From JAAYLC01 sp035654795 (GTDB lineage Bacteria; Bacteroidota; Bacteroidia; Flavobacteriales; Flavobacteriaceae), in NCBI GenBank assembly GCA_035654795.1, contig DASRWC010000077.1, forward strand, positions 52,308-116,307: DNA of 64,000 bases, read 5' to 3'. The notes below the pieces were generated by a model. That model saw only the letters and a program-made list of their open reading frames with translations, searched no databases and had not been told where the DNA came from. A program made the position numbers and the translations under genes. This document shows, in pieces, positions 24,291-33,571 of the stretch. Each line of letters begins with the position of its first letter. Position 1 is the stretch's first letter.

Positions 24291-26744
24291 ATGAGCGAGG
24301 ATTTTGAAATTAATGAGAGACACACCACCTTTGACTTTAAAGGGTATTTAAGCAGGGTTTTGGCCCATTGGCCGTTGTTTCTGTTGTCACTGATCATCGC
24401 ATTTTCCGTGGCATACTATGTCAACGTGCGGAAATTGCCGATTTATTTAATCGAGAATATGGTCGCCATTAAAGATGACCAGAATCCTTTTTTTACAACC
24501 AATACGAGTCTCACATTCAATTGGGGAGGAACAACTGATAAGGTGAATACTGCGATAATCACTTTTAAATCCCGATCGCATAATGAAAAAGTGGTAGAAA
24601 AACTTCAGTACTACCTCACCTATCTTAAAGACGGTAAATATCAACAGGAAGATGCTTATAAGCAGACTCCTTTTATAGTAAAAGTCGATACGTTAAAACC
24701 TCAGGTGCTGAATCAACAATTGAAAATTTCTTTTAAAGATTCGGTCAATTTCTCCATTTCATTTAACATAGAAGAGGATAAGAACCTCACCCTGCAAAAT
24801 TATACCACTAAAGAAAAAACACGCTTATTTGTCGAAGCGGGAGAATATTCTCAGAGTTTTAAGATGGGAGAGAGGGTTAGCCTTCCATTTTTTAGCGGAA
24901 CCTTTCTACCCGATCCGGATGTTTTGTTTAAACCAAACAATGATTATTACATAGTTTTTAAAGATTATGATAATACTGTTAAAGACTATTTAGGAATTCG
25001 GGTGAACCCGGAAAGTAAAGGGTCTTCTGTGCTGAAATTGGGGATGGTTGGCGAAAATAAAGCGAAGTTGGTAGATTATCTCAATCAATCCGTGGCAGTT
25101 TTGAGCGAGGATATGTTGGAACGGAAAAACTTATTTGCCACTAAAACAATTGAATTTATTGATAGCACCTTAGCTCTAAAATCGGTAGAACTTTCTGAAG
25201 TTGAGAAGGAGCTAAATGAGTTTAAGAACAAAAATGCAATCTTTGATCTGGAAAGGGAAGGGGCTGAAATCAGTTCCCGACTTACTGCCTTGGATATGCA
25301 AAAGGAAAATGTGAACAGAGAACTGAATTATTATCACATTTTAAAGGATTACCTCAACACGCATTCCGATTACAGAAACGTTCCGGCTCCGTCTGTAGCG
25401 GGAATAACCGAATCCAGCGTGGTCTCCGGGGTGGGAAAAATTGTTACGCTTTCTGAAGAAAGGAGTAAGTTGCAATATTCATTTAAAGACGATGCTCCAA
25501 TCTTTAATGATATAGATAGGCAAATCAATGCCATTAAAACCGTGTTACTTGAAAACATCAGATCTAGCGAAGGATTGCTAAACAGGAATCTTAAAGACAT
25601 CGATCGGGAAATAGCACGCTTTGAAAGTGAAATCAGAAGACTCCCGAAAGATCAGCAGGATTTATTAAAAATCGAGAGACGGTATAACCTAAGCGAGGGC
25701 TCATACAATCTTTTCTTAGCCAAGAGAAGTGAAGCAGGCTTGGTGAAAGCGGCAAACGTGAGTGATGTGATGGTTATTGATTCTGCCAAGGATACCGGAG
25801 GAGGAAAAATAGGTCCGAACACGCAATTAAATTATGTAATGGCCGGCCTGTTTGGATTTTTTGTTCCGTTATTGATAGTTTTTGTTAAAGTGTTCTTTGA
25901 TACCAAAGTAAGGGATGTAAATGAACTGGAAAAAATCACTCCTATTCCGTTGCTTGGGGTTATAGGAAAAAATCCTACAGATACAAACTTGGCTGTTTTG
26001 GATAAACCCAAATCAGCCATTTCAGAGGCTTTTAGAAACCTTCGATCAAGTTTGCAGTTTCTGTATAAGCAACAAGGAATAAAGGGAGCAAAAACAGTTT
26101 TGATCACTTCTTCCGTAAGTGCCGAAGGAAAAACTTTTTGTTCCATTAATCTTGCTTCCGTTTTTGCATTGAGTGATAAAAAAACCATAATCCTGGACCT
26201 CGATTTAAGAAAACCTAAGGTTGCACGCTATTTCCAGATGGAAGGAACATTCGGGATAGTGAATTATCTTATTAATGAAGCTGATGTAGATGAGGTCATC
26301 ACCAAGACATCTTATGAGAACCTGGATGTTATATTATCCGGACCGGTGCCTCCCAATCCTTCGGAATTGATGATGAGCGACAGGCTTGATGAACTTTTAG
26401 ATCATCTAAAAGAACGATATGATTATATTGTTATTGATTCTCCGCCAATGGGATTAGTGACAGACTCGCTCGAGCTCACAAAACACGTGGACGCAACCCT
26501 TTATGTAGCGAGGTATAACTATACCCATAAAAATATGTTCAATTTTGTGAATGAAAAATATCGTAGAGGAGAAATTAAGCATATCAGTATAGTCTTGAAC
26601 GGGTATTCAGAAAGACGAGGTTATGGCTACGGCTACGGATATGGTTATGGATATGGCTATGGAAATTATAATAACGGATATCACGAGGAAATAAAACGAA
26701 AATCCTTAGTCCATAGAATTCTCAAAAAATTCAAAATCAAATAA
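24291..26744 (+). CDS. Polysaccharide co-polymerase / autophosphorylating tyrosine kinase (Wzc-like)
   Basis: Controls polysaccharide chain length and export through a bacterial tyrosine (BY) kinase domain. It has 817 residues. The first membrane helix is about 28-48, followed by a large periplasmic Wzz-type region with coiled coil (about 50-500) and a second helix near 508-530. The kinase has Walker A SSVSAEGKT (about residues 607-615), Walker A' TIILDLDLRKPK and Walker B YDYIVIDSPPMG. The C-terminus has seven Gly-Tyr units (residues 777-790), the expected tyrosine-rich autophosphorylation tail. No partner phosphatase gene is visible in the window. Confidence 0.94.
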   Translation: MSEDFEINERHTTFDFKGYLSRVLAHWPLFLLSLIIAFSVAYYVNVRKLPIYLIENMVAIKDDQNPFFTTNTSLTFNWGGTTDKVNTAIITFKSRSHNEKVVEKLQYYLTYLKDGKYQQEDAYKQTPFIVKVDTLKPQVLNQQLKISFKDSVNFSISFNIEEDKNLTLQNYTTKEKTRLFVEAGEYSQSFKMGERVSLPFFSGTFLPDPDVLFKPNNDYYIVFKDYDNTVKDYLGIRVNPESKGSSVLKLGMVGENKAKLVDYLNQSVAVLSEDMLERKNLFATKTIEFIDSTLALKSVELSEVEKELNEFKNKNAIFDLEREGAEISSRLTALDMQKENVNRELNYYHILKDYLNTHSDYRNVPAPSVAGITESSVVSGVGKIVTLSEERSKLQYSFKDDAPIFNDIDRQINAIKTVLLENIRSSEGLLNRNLKDIDREIARFESEIRRLPKDQQDLLKIERRYNLSEGSYNLFLAKRSEAGLVKAANVSDVMVIDSAKDTGGGKIGPNTQLNYVMAGLFGFFVPLLIVFVKVFFDTKVRDVNELEKITPIPLLGVIGKNPTDTNLAVLDKPKSAISEAFRNLRSSLQFLYKQQGIKGAKTVLITSSVSAEGKTFCSINLASVFALSDKKTIILDLDLRKPKVARYFQMEGTFGIVNYLINEADVDEVITKTSYENLDVILSGPVPPNPSELMMSDRLDELLDHLKERYDYIVIDSPPMGLVTDSLELTKHVDATLYVARYNYTHKNMFNFVNEKYRRGEIKHISIVLNGYSERRGYGYGYGYGYGYGYGNYNNGYHEEIKRKSLVHRILKKFKIK
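26619..26660 (+). repeat. Seven hexanucleotide GGN-TAY units encoding a Gly-Tyr tail
   Basis: Seven tandem 6-bp units (GGNTAY), in frame at residues 777-790 of the Wzc-like kinase. Third positions vary, so the protein repeat seems kept by selection, but unit number could change by slippage without breaking the frame. Confidence 0.85.
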
Positions 26745-26834
26745 AAATTTTGGTGAATAGGTGAAATAAACATCCCCGATTTCGTAAATTCACCGGCTTA
26801 AAATTTCTCAGAAAATTATCTGAATCATTCATTT

Positions 26835-28121
26835 ATGAAAAAGAATCCAACCATTGCGGTTATAGGCTTAGGATATGTTGGTTTGCCTCTTGCCGCAGCT
26901 TTTGCACATCAATATCGCGTTCTAGGATTTGATATTAATGCAAAAAGAATTAAAGAACTACAACAAGGCGAAGACGTTACGCTGGAGCTTTCTTCAGAGG
27001 AATTGAAGGCGGCGCTTGCCAAAAATGGGGGAGTGGGATTAACGGTTACCGATAATCCTGAAGATATAGCAGAAGCTACAGTGTACATCGTTACGGTGCC
27101 TACGCCCACCAACAAGTATAACCAGCCGGTGCTGACGCCTTTACAAAAAGCCAGCGAAACAGTGGGAAAGGTTTTGAAAAAAGAAGATGTTGTTGTTTAC
27201 GAGTCAACAGTATATCCGGGAGTAACAGAGGATATTTGCGTCCCTATTTTGGAGGAATTTTCAGGATTGAAATTCAACGAAGATTTCTACGCCGGATACT
27301 CCCCGGAACGCATCAATCCGGGAGACAAGGAACACACCGTGACCAAGATTTTGAAAGTCACTTCGGGTTCTACGCCCGAAGCGGCTAAATATATTGATGA
27401 ACTTTATGCTTCCGTAATTACAGCAGGAACACATTTAGCTTCTTCAATTAAAGTAGCGGAAGCGGCCAAGGTGATCGAAAACTCTCAAAGAGACATCAAT
27501 ATAGCTTTCGTAAATGAGCTTTCAAAAATTTTCCGTCTACTGAAAATTGATACACAGGATGTTCTGGAAGCAGCAGCTACAAAATGGAATTTTTTGAAAT
27601 TCTCTCCGGGATTGGTGGGCGGACATTGCATCGGTGTGGATCCATATTATTTAGCTCAGAAAGCCTTGGAAGAAGGCTATAATCCGGAGATAATCCTGGC
27701 CGGAAGAAGAATGAATGACGGAATGGGAAATTATGTTGCTCAGGAAGTCATTAAACTTATGATTGAAAAAGATTGTAAAATCAAGAACGGAAATGTTCTC
27801 GTTTTGGGAATTACTTTTAAAGAAAACTGTCCGGATATCCGAAACACCAAAGTTATTGACGTAATCGGCGAATTAGAGAAATACAATCTGCACGTAGATG
27901 TCTTCGATCCATGGGCCAATGTGGAAGAGGTGAAAAACACCTTTAACATTGATCTAAAGAACAAGGAAAGCGAATTAAAAGAAGCCTATGATGCTATTGT
28001 TCTGACGGTTGCACATAATCAATTCAATGACTTCAATTTCCATCAAAAACGTGCGGATGCCTGTGTGGTGTTTGACGTAAAAGCTTTCCTGGAACGAGAT
28101 CTTGTGGACGGAAGACTTTAA
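26835..28121 (+). CDS. Nucleotide-sugar (UDP-N-acetylhexosamine) 6-dehydrogenase
   Basis: Oxidises the C6 of a UDP-sugar to a uronic acid in two NAD-dependent steps, supplying capsule or O-antigen precursors. It has 428 residues. The N-terminal NAD-binding domain is IAVIGLGYVGLPLA. The middle domain contains KVIENSQRDINIAF. The catalytic Cys lies in GGHCIGVDPYYLA, and the C-terminal UDP-binding domain has LGITFKENCPDIRNTK. These features fit the TviB/WbpA branch acting on UDP-GlcNAc or UDP-GalNAc rather than UDP-glucose, but the substrate is inferred. It follows the export pair by 90 bp and has no neighbouring glycosyltransferases. Confidence 0.92.
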   Translation: MKKNPTIAVIGLGYVGLPLAAAFAHQYRVLGFDINAKRIKELQQGEDVTLELSSEELKAALAKNGGVGLTVTDNPEDIAEATVYIVTVPTPTNKYNQPVLTPLQKASETVGKVLKKEDVVVYESTVYPGVTEDICVPILEEFSGLKFNEDFYAGYSPERINPGDKEHTVTKILKVTSGSTPEAAKYIDELYASVITAGTHLASSIKVAEAAKVIENSQRDINIAFVNELSKIFRLLKIDTQDVLEAAATKWNFLKFSPGLVGGHCIGVDPYYLAQKALEEGYNPEIILAGRRMNDGMGNYVAQEVIKLMIEKDCKIKNGNVLVLGITFKENCPDIRNTKVIDVIGELEKYNLHVDVFDPWANVEEVKNTFNIDLKNKESELKEAYDAIVLTVAHNQFNDFNFHQKRADACVVFDVKAFLERDLVDGRL

Positions 28122-28633
28122 AACTTGCGCCGGCGCAAATCATTTGCCAAACTGGCGGTTTTCAACTTTCTGTTTTTTAAAACATATTCCACATCCCATT
28201 GATTATCAATCATCAATTGGATGTGGTAATAGTTGATATACTCCAAAAGTGCAAAACCATTGGTAAAAACTCCCCAAAACAGGATCTTATAGTCGATGAT
28301 TTTGCCACCATTCAACCATAGCTGAAACAAAAATATAGCGGGAATAGCTGATAGCAGAACAATATTAATTTTCTTTTGCCTTAGAAAAAACTTAAGGGTT
28401 TTCTGCTGATCAATCGGTTTGTTCCGGAGTCGGTGTAATTTGATTTTCCAATAATGTTGACCTTGATATAAAATGAAGATGCACACCAATAGACCATAGG
28501 AAATAAAAACAGAATCTTTTATAGAAAAAAGATAGTTGGCATAAATCAGTAGCAGAGGGGCCGTGACAAAGGCGTGGAATTTTTCTAAAGGATAATACCA
28601 AGTAAGTCTCTTTATTAGTCGCTGTCTATCCAC
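28118..28633 (-). CDS. Small multi-pass membrane protein of unknown function
   Basis: 171 residues from a GTG start at 28633; there is no nearby ATG. Two hydrophobic helices lie in the first half (about 20-36 and 41-57), a basic loop (HRLRNKPIDQQK) follows, then two more helices (about 88-106 and 112-135) and a basic C-terminus (NDLRRRKF). No family was recognised with confidence. It overlaps the dehydrogenase stop by 4 bp in convergent orientation and lies downstream of the ABC exporter on the same strand (44 bp), so it may be the tail of that operon. Confidence 0.7.
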   Translation of the reverse strand: MDRQRLIKRLTWYYPLEKFHAFVTAPLLLIYANYLFSIKDSVFISYGLLVCIFILYQGQHYWKIKLHRLRNKPIDQQKTLKFFLRQKKINIVLLSAIPAIFLFQLWLNGGKIIDYKILFWGVFTNGFALLEYINYYHIQLMIDNQWDVEYVLKNRKLKTASLANDLRRRKF

Positions 28634-28677
28634 AAAATTTGAGCTTTAAAAGTATTTATGCGCCTCTTAATGGTCGT

Positions 28678-30504
28678 TTAATCCAGAGATTGCATTTCAA
28701 CCAAATTATAATAAACTCCTTTTCGAGCCAACAATTCTTGATGTTTTCCTTGCTCTACAATTTCACCCTTAGAAAGGACTACGATTAAATCTGCATTCTG
28801 AATAGTGGATAATCGGTGAGCAATGACTACAGAGGTTCGGTTTTCCATCATCTTTTCAAGGGCATCTTGAACCAGACGCTCACTTTCGGTATCTAATGCC
28901 GAGGTGGCTTCATCCAGAATCATTATGGGTGGATTTTTTAACACTGCCCGCGCAATGCTTAGCCGTTGTTTTTGTCCTCCACTTAATTTGTTTCCGCTGT
29001 CGCCAATATTTGTATCAAATTGCTGAGGGAGGTTCCTGATAAATTCAAAGGAATTACTGATTTCCGCTGCTTCCATAAGTTCCTCCGGAGTGGCTTCGGG
29101 CTTGCCGATTTTTAAGTTATTGGCTACCGTGTCATTAAACAGAATACTGTCTTGTGAAACCATTCCCATTAATGCGCGAAGTGATTTTTTCGAAATATTT
29201 CGAATATCAACGCCGTCAATATATATGCTTCCCTCGTTTACGTCGTAAAACCGTGTAAGCAGATTAGCGATAGTACTCTTTCCGCTTCCGGATTGTCCCA
29301 CCAATGCCACCGTTTTACCCTTGGGAATGGTTAAAGAAAAATTCCGGAGAACATATTGGTCTTCATATTTAAACGAAAGATTATTCAGCGTAATTGCCGA
29401 TTTAAAATCGAGTTTTTCAAGGGCATTTTCACTTTCTACAATGGTGTTTTCGGCATCGAGCAATTCAAAAATACGTTGTGCAGAACCGTCGGCTCGTTTC
29501 ACGGAATAACTTGCTTTTGCAATGGCTTTGGCCGGAGTAAGAATGTTGTAAGCCAACATGATATACCCGATAAAAAAACTGGCTTCAAGCGTGCGATCCA
29601 CAAAAACGAGATAACCTCCATAAACCAAAAGAATTCCGATAGTAATGATACCCAACAATTCACTTAGAGGAGATGCCAGGTTTTGTCTATTTAGAACGGA
29701 ATTTGAATAGTTATAAAACCGTTCGTTACTGTCCATAAACTTCTTGCGGAAAATATTTTCAGCATCAAAAGCTTTAATGATTCGTAATCCGCTCATGGTT
29801 TCTTCCAAAATGGAAAGAAAAATCCCTTGTTCACTTTGTACCAAAAGAGATCCTCTCTTCAGAGATTTTCCAACTTTAGAAATTAAAAATCCGGACACAG
29901 GGAGGAATAAGAATACGAATAAAGTGAGTTTCGGACTGATCAAAACCATCGTAATTAATGAGAAAATGATTGTCAAAGGTTCCCTTACAATCATTTCAAG
30001 AACTGAGAGCACCGAGTTTTTCACCTCATCCACATCGCTGCTTAACCTGGATATAGTATCTCCTTTTCTTTTTTCTGAAAAAAAGGCAATGGGCAGTTGA
30101 ATGACCTTGGCGTAGAGATCATTTCGTAAATCTTTGAGCACGCCGTTTCTAAGAAACGTAGAGTAAAACATGGCCAGATAGTTGCTCAGGTTCTTTAAAA
30201 GAAACAAACCTATTATGATGCCAACCATATAAAGGAGCACTTTAAACTCTCCGTAGGTATTGATGCTATCAACAATCACATAATTCAAATACTCCTGAGC
30301 CCAATCTTTAAGATTGGATATTCCGGAATACACCGGTTTAGGTACTGCTGTTCTGTTGTCACTAAAGATAATCTCCAATACGGGAATCAGTGCTACAAAA
30401 GACAGTGTGCTGAATAATGCGTAAAGGATGTTGAAGAAAATATTCAGAAATGCATATCGTTTATACGGATAGGCATATCGCAATACTTTTTTAAAATAAT
30501 TCAT
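28678..30504 (-). CDS. ABC transporter, fused permease and ATPase (MsbA/lipid exporter type)
   Basis: A half-transporter of 608 residues with six transmembrane helices (about 20-320) and one nucleotide-binding domain. Walker A is GQSGSGKST, the signature LSGGQKQR, Walker B IMILDEATSALD, and the H-loop is in VIAHRLSTI. The family exports lipids, lipid A-linked molecules or peptides as homodimers. Here the most likely role is flipping lipid A core or a similar lipid, but specificity is not readable. Its start codon overlaps the phosphohexomutase stop by 4 bp (ATGA), so the two are translationally coupled. Confidence 0.92.
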   Translation of the reverse strand: MNYFKKVLRYAYPYKRYAFLNIFFNILYALFSTLSFVALIPVLEIIFSDNRTAVPKPVYSGISNLKDWAQEYLNYVIVDSINTYGEFKVLLYMVGIIIGLFLLKNLSNYLAMFYSTFLRNGVLKDLRNDLYAKVIQLPIAFFSEKRKGDTISRLSSDVDEVKNSVLSVLEMIVREPLTIIFSLITMVLISPKLTLFVFLFLPVSGFLISKVGKSLKRGSLLVQSEQGIFLSILEETMSGLRIIKAFDAENIFRKKFMDSNERFYNYSNSVLNRQNLASPLSELLGIITIGILLVYGGYLVFVDRTLEASFFIGYIMLAYNILTPAKAIAKASYSVKRADGSAQRIFELLDAENTIVESENALEKLDFKSAITLNNLSFKYEDQYVLRNFSLTIPKGKTVALVGQSGSGKSTIANLLTRFYDVNEGSIYIDGVDIRNISKKSLRALMGMVSQDSILFNDTVANNLKIGKPEATPEELMEAAEISNSFEFIRNLPQQFDTNIGDSGNKLSGGQKQRLSIARAVLKNPPIMILDEATSALDTESERLVQDALEKMMENRTSVVIAHRLSTIQNADLIVVLSKGEIVEQGKHQELLARKGVYYNLVEMQSLD

Positions 30505-32219
30505 TCACCAAGATTTAGATGGGCTACAATGGCATCAATTTTCTGTTGAAGTCTCTCTGAAAAATTTTCTTTTTCGTTTGTATTTACACTCACATAAAAC
30601 TTGATTTTGGGCTCGGTTCCACTGGGTCGGGCGGCAATTTTGCTTCCGTCCTCGGTATAGTAGATCAATACATTTGATTTTGGCAGATTCAGATTTGACT
30701 GCTTTCCTGAAGGCAAATCAGTGCGCGAATCAATATTAATATCATCGATTCGAATTACTTTGTTGCCTGCTATTTCAGAAATTGGATTTTCGCGTAACTG
30801 ACGCATCATTTCTTTAATTTCTTCCGCACCTTCCTTTCCTTTCTTCGTAATGGAAATTAAATGTTCGCGATAGTTGCCATATCGGCTATAGATTTCTTGT
30901 AAATATTTATATATGCTGCTCCCTTCCTCTTTTTTGAGAGCTGCAATTTCGCAAGCCAGTAAAGTTGCTGTTACAGCGTCTTTATCCCTCACAAAACTTC
31001 CAACCAGGTAACCAAAGCTTTCTTCACCGCCACCAATATATTCCAACTCCGGATGGTCTTTAATCATTTTTGCAATCCACTTGAATCCGGTAAGACCTTC
31101 TTTATAAATTACGTCAAAATCATTGGCGATTTTTTCAATAACCGGTGTGGAAACGACAGTAGAGGCAACAAATTGTTTACCATTGAGCCTTCCTGCAGAT
31201 TTCCATTGACTAAGGAGGAAATGCGTCATTAAAACCATAGTTTCGTTTCCGTTGAGCAGCTGCATTTCATTTTGATCATTTCGCACAGCAATTCCCAATC
31301 TGTCACAGTCGGGATCTGTTCCAACAACAATGTCGGCCTCCACTTTTTCAGCAAGTTCCAGTGCCATTTTAAGTGCTGCGGGCTCTTCCGGATTTGGTGA
31401 CTCTACAGTAGGAAAATCGCCGTCTGGAGTTGCTTGCTCCTCAACGATAGAAACATTTGTGAATCCTGCCTGTTCTAACACACGAGGTATCATTGTAATA
31501 GACGTTCCGTGAAGCGAAGTGAAAGCTATTTTCAAATTTGCGCGAGCCGCTTTGGAAGCTCCAAAAGTTCCATTTTCAATGGAGGCCTTGGCAAAAGCAT
31601 CGTCAATTTCAGAATCAATAAGGGTTATCAAACGCTCATCAGCTTCAAAATTCACATCTTCATATCTCAAACCATTGATTTCGGCTATAATCTCTGCGTC
31701 TTGAGGCGGCACAAGCTGACCGCCATCTGACCAATACACTTTATATCCATTATATTCCGGTGGGTTATGCGAAGCGGTCAAAACAATTCCGGCTTGACAT
31801 TTTAAATGTCGAACAGCAAATGAAAGTTCCGGAGTGGGACGCAAATCTGAAAATAAATAAACATGAATGCCATTTGCAGAAAAAACATCGGCAACTAATT
31901 TGGCAAATTTCTGACTATTATGGCGGCAGTCAAAGGCTATCGCTACTCTTATTTCCTGATTCGGATAGTGTTCTTTTAGATATTTTGAGAGCCCTTGTGT
32001 ATTTTTTCCAAGGGTGTACTTATTTATTCGGTTATCTCCCACCCCCATCACGCCACGCATTCCTCCTGTTCCGAATTCAAGAGTTTTATAAAAACGATCT
32101 TCCAGACCTTTAGGATCATAGGCAATCAACTCTTTAATTTCGTTTTGGGTGGCTTCGTCAAAAAACGGAGTGAGCCACGCATTGACGCGTTCTAATATTT
32201 TTGGGTCAACATATATCAT
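30501..32219 (-). CDS. Phosphoglucomutase/phosphomannomutase family phosphohexomutase
   Basis: Interconverts hexose-1- and hexose-6-phosphates through a phosphoserine. It has 572 residues, the length of the PgcA/phosphopentomutase-type branch. The four domains of the alpha-D-phosphohexomutase fold are visible: the active serine in TASHNPPEYNG, the metal loop GTDPDCDRLG, the sugar-specificity loop GGGEESFG and the phosphate-binding loop RPSGTEPKIKFY. It may supply glucose-1-phosphate for envelope polysaccharides. It is the first gene of a unit with the ABC exporter. A TAATTTTG element lies about 20 bp upstream. Confidence 0.94.
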   Translation of the reverse strand: MIYVDPKILERVNAWLTPFFDEATQNEIKELIAYDPKGLEDRFYKTLEFGTGGMRGVMGVGDNRINKYTLGKNTQGLSKYLKEHYPNQEIRVAIAFDCRHNSQKFAKLVADVFSANGIHVYLFSDLRPTPELSFAVRHLKCQAGIVLTASHNPPEYNGYKVYWSDGGQLVPPQDAEIIAEINGLRYEDVNFEADERLITLIDSEIDDAFAKASIENGTFGASKAARANLKIAFTSLHGTSITMIPRVLEQAGFTNVSIVEEQATPDGDFPTVESPNPEEPAALKMALELAEKVEADIVVGTDPDCDRLGIAVRNDQNEMQLLNGNETMVLMTHFLLSQWKSAGRLNGKQFVASTVVSTPVIEKIANDFDVIYKEGLTGFKWIAKMIKDHPELEYIGGGEESFGYLVGSFVRDKDAVTATLLACEIAALKKEEGSSIYKYLQEIYSRYGNYREHLISITKKGKEGAEEIKEMMRQLRENPISEIAGNKVIRIDDINIDSRTDLPSGKQSNLNLPKSNVLIYYTEDGSKIAARPSGTEPKIKFYVSVNTNEKENFSERLQQKIDAIVAHLNLGE

Positions 32220-32238
32220 GGTGTATCAAATAAGGTTG

Positions 32239-32246
32239 CAAAATTA
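32239..32246 (-). promoter_or_regulatory. -7 element (TAATTTTG) upstream of the phosphohexomutase
   Basis: Exact TAnnTTTG on the minus strand, 19 bp before the start codon at 32219. Confidence 0.35.
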
Positions 32247-32333
32247 CGAAAGATTCCTCCATCCTCTATCTCATAAATCTTTTGTCTCAAGTAATAATAT
32301 AGTTTCTTGTGTCTGTAGTCTTTTGCTTTGTTC

Positions 32334-33563
32334 TTAGTATAGAAAATACTTTCTTCGCATCTCGTCATACCGTTTCAAATCCTTGACCCAAGTTGCGCGT
32401 ATTTCTTCCGCACTCAGACCTTTTATTATCTGTTCCTGAAGCTTCTTAGTTCCTGCCAGTTTTGAGAAGAAATCGGTGAAGAATTTCGGTTTATCCGGAT
32501 AATCATTATAGGCATCTATTAACCACTCCAGATTTAATTTATTTAATCTTGGATGCTTACGCAGATCTTTTCCATGGCAAAGTTTTCCATTAAATTTTGG
32601 ATCTTTTGATCCTTCATTGGGTCGCGGAGTATATGAAAATGGATAATTGGAGGCAGGCAGGGCAGGAGCTCCAAAAACTTGAAATTGCATGTCCGTTCCT
32701 CGGCCTTCATTGAGAGGTGTTCCTTCAAAAAAACAAGTACTCGGATATAAATTTATGGCTTGATCATTTGTAAGATTAGGCGAAGGCTTAATCGGTAGGG
32801 AATACGTAGAATTTCGGGTGTAATTTTTCATCGGTATTACTTCCAGATACGCTTGCATCGCTTGATCCAGCCATCCTTCGCCATTTATCATTTGTGCATA
32901 TTCGGCAATAGTCATTCCGTGAACAACGGGAACGGGATGCATTCCGATAAAGCTTTTTTGCGATTCTTCCAACACCGGACCATCAATGTAATGGATGTTT
33001 GGGTTGGGTCTGTCAGGAACAATTATCGGAATTTTCAATTCAGCACAGGCTTCCATAACGTAATGCAGTGTGGAAATGTATGTGTAAAATCGAGCGCCCA
33101 CATCCTGAATATCAAAAATCACAAAATCTACACCTTTTAATTGTTCGGGAGTGGGCTTTTTATTTTTCCCATAAAGCGAAATGAGCGGTAATCCGGTTTT
33201 AACATCAATGCCATCCTTGATTTGTTCTCCTGCCTGAATGGCACCTCTAAAACCATGCTCAGGTGCAAAAACTTTAATCACTCCAATTTTTTTTGACAAA
33301 AGAAAATCTACCAGATGCATATTTTTACTCGGAACGAAAGAAGTCTGATTGGCAACAACAGCCACTTTTTTGTCTTTTAATCCGGGTAAGTATTTTTCAA
33401 ATTGCTCTACCCCAAGAACAATTTCTTTTTTCTGAACTGGAACAACAGACGTTGAATCTGATGTGATGATAGTTTTCAAAGCGTCTTTGGACGTTGAACT
33501 TCCGCAAGACAAAATGGTTAATCCAATTAGGAAAACCGTATTTTTGAAAAAAGTAACTCTCAT
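32334..33563 (-). CDS. DUF1343 lipoprotein, NamZ-type exo-beta-N-acetylmuramidase
   Basis: Members of DUF1343 have been shown to be exo-lytic N-acetylmuramidases (NamZ) that remove terminal MurNAc from peptidoglycan fragments. It has 409 residues. The lipoprotein signal ends at LTILSC (Cys20). Family blocks are KVAVVANQTSFV, VFAPEHGFRGA, DFVIFDIQDVGARFYTYIST, IVPDRPNPN and the late FEGTPLNEGRGTD. It therefore probably acts in cell-wall turnover or recycling on the periplasmic side. It is divergent from the permease gene, with only 8 bp between start codons. Confidence 0.9.
   Translation of the reverse strand: MRVTFFKNTVFLIGLTILSCGSSTSKDALKTIITSDSTSVVPVQKKEIVLGVEQFEKYLPGLKDKKVAVVANQTSFVPSKNMHLVDFLLSKKIGVIKVFAPEHGFRGAIQAGEQIKDGIDVKTGLPLISLYGKNKKPTPEQLKGVDFVIFDIQDVGARFYTYISTLHYVMEACAELKIPIIVPDRPNPNIHYIDGPVLEESQKSFIGMHPVPVVHGMTIAEYAQMINGEGWLDQAMQAYLEVIPMKNYTRNSTYSLPIKPSPNLTNDQAINLYPSTCFFEGTPLNEGRGTDMQFQVFGAPALPASNYPFSYTPRPNEGSKDPKFNGKLCHGKDLRKHPRLNKLNLEWLIDAYNDYPDKPKFFTDFFSKLAGTKKLQEQIIKGLSAEEIRATWVKDLKRYDEMRRKYFLY
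33539..33546 (+). promoter_or_regulatory. -7 element (TATTTTTG) inside the namZ-like gene, for the divergent permease
   Basis: Exact TAnnTTTG on the plus strand, 25 bp before the GTG start at 33572. It lies within the first codons of the divergent namZ-like gene. Confidence 0.35.
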
Positions 33564-33571
33564 ATATTACT

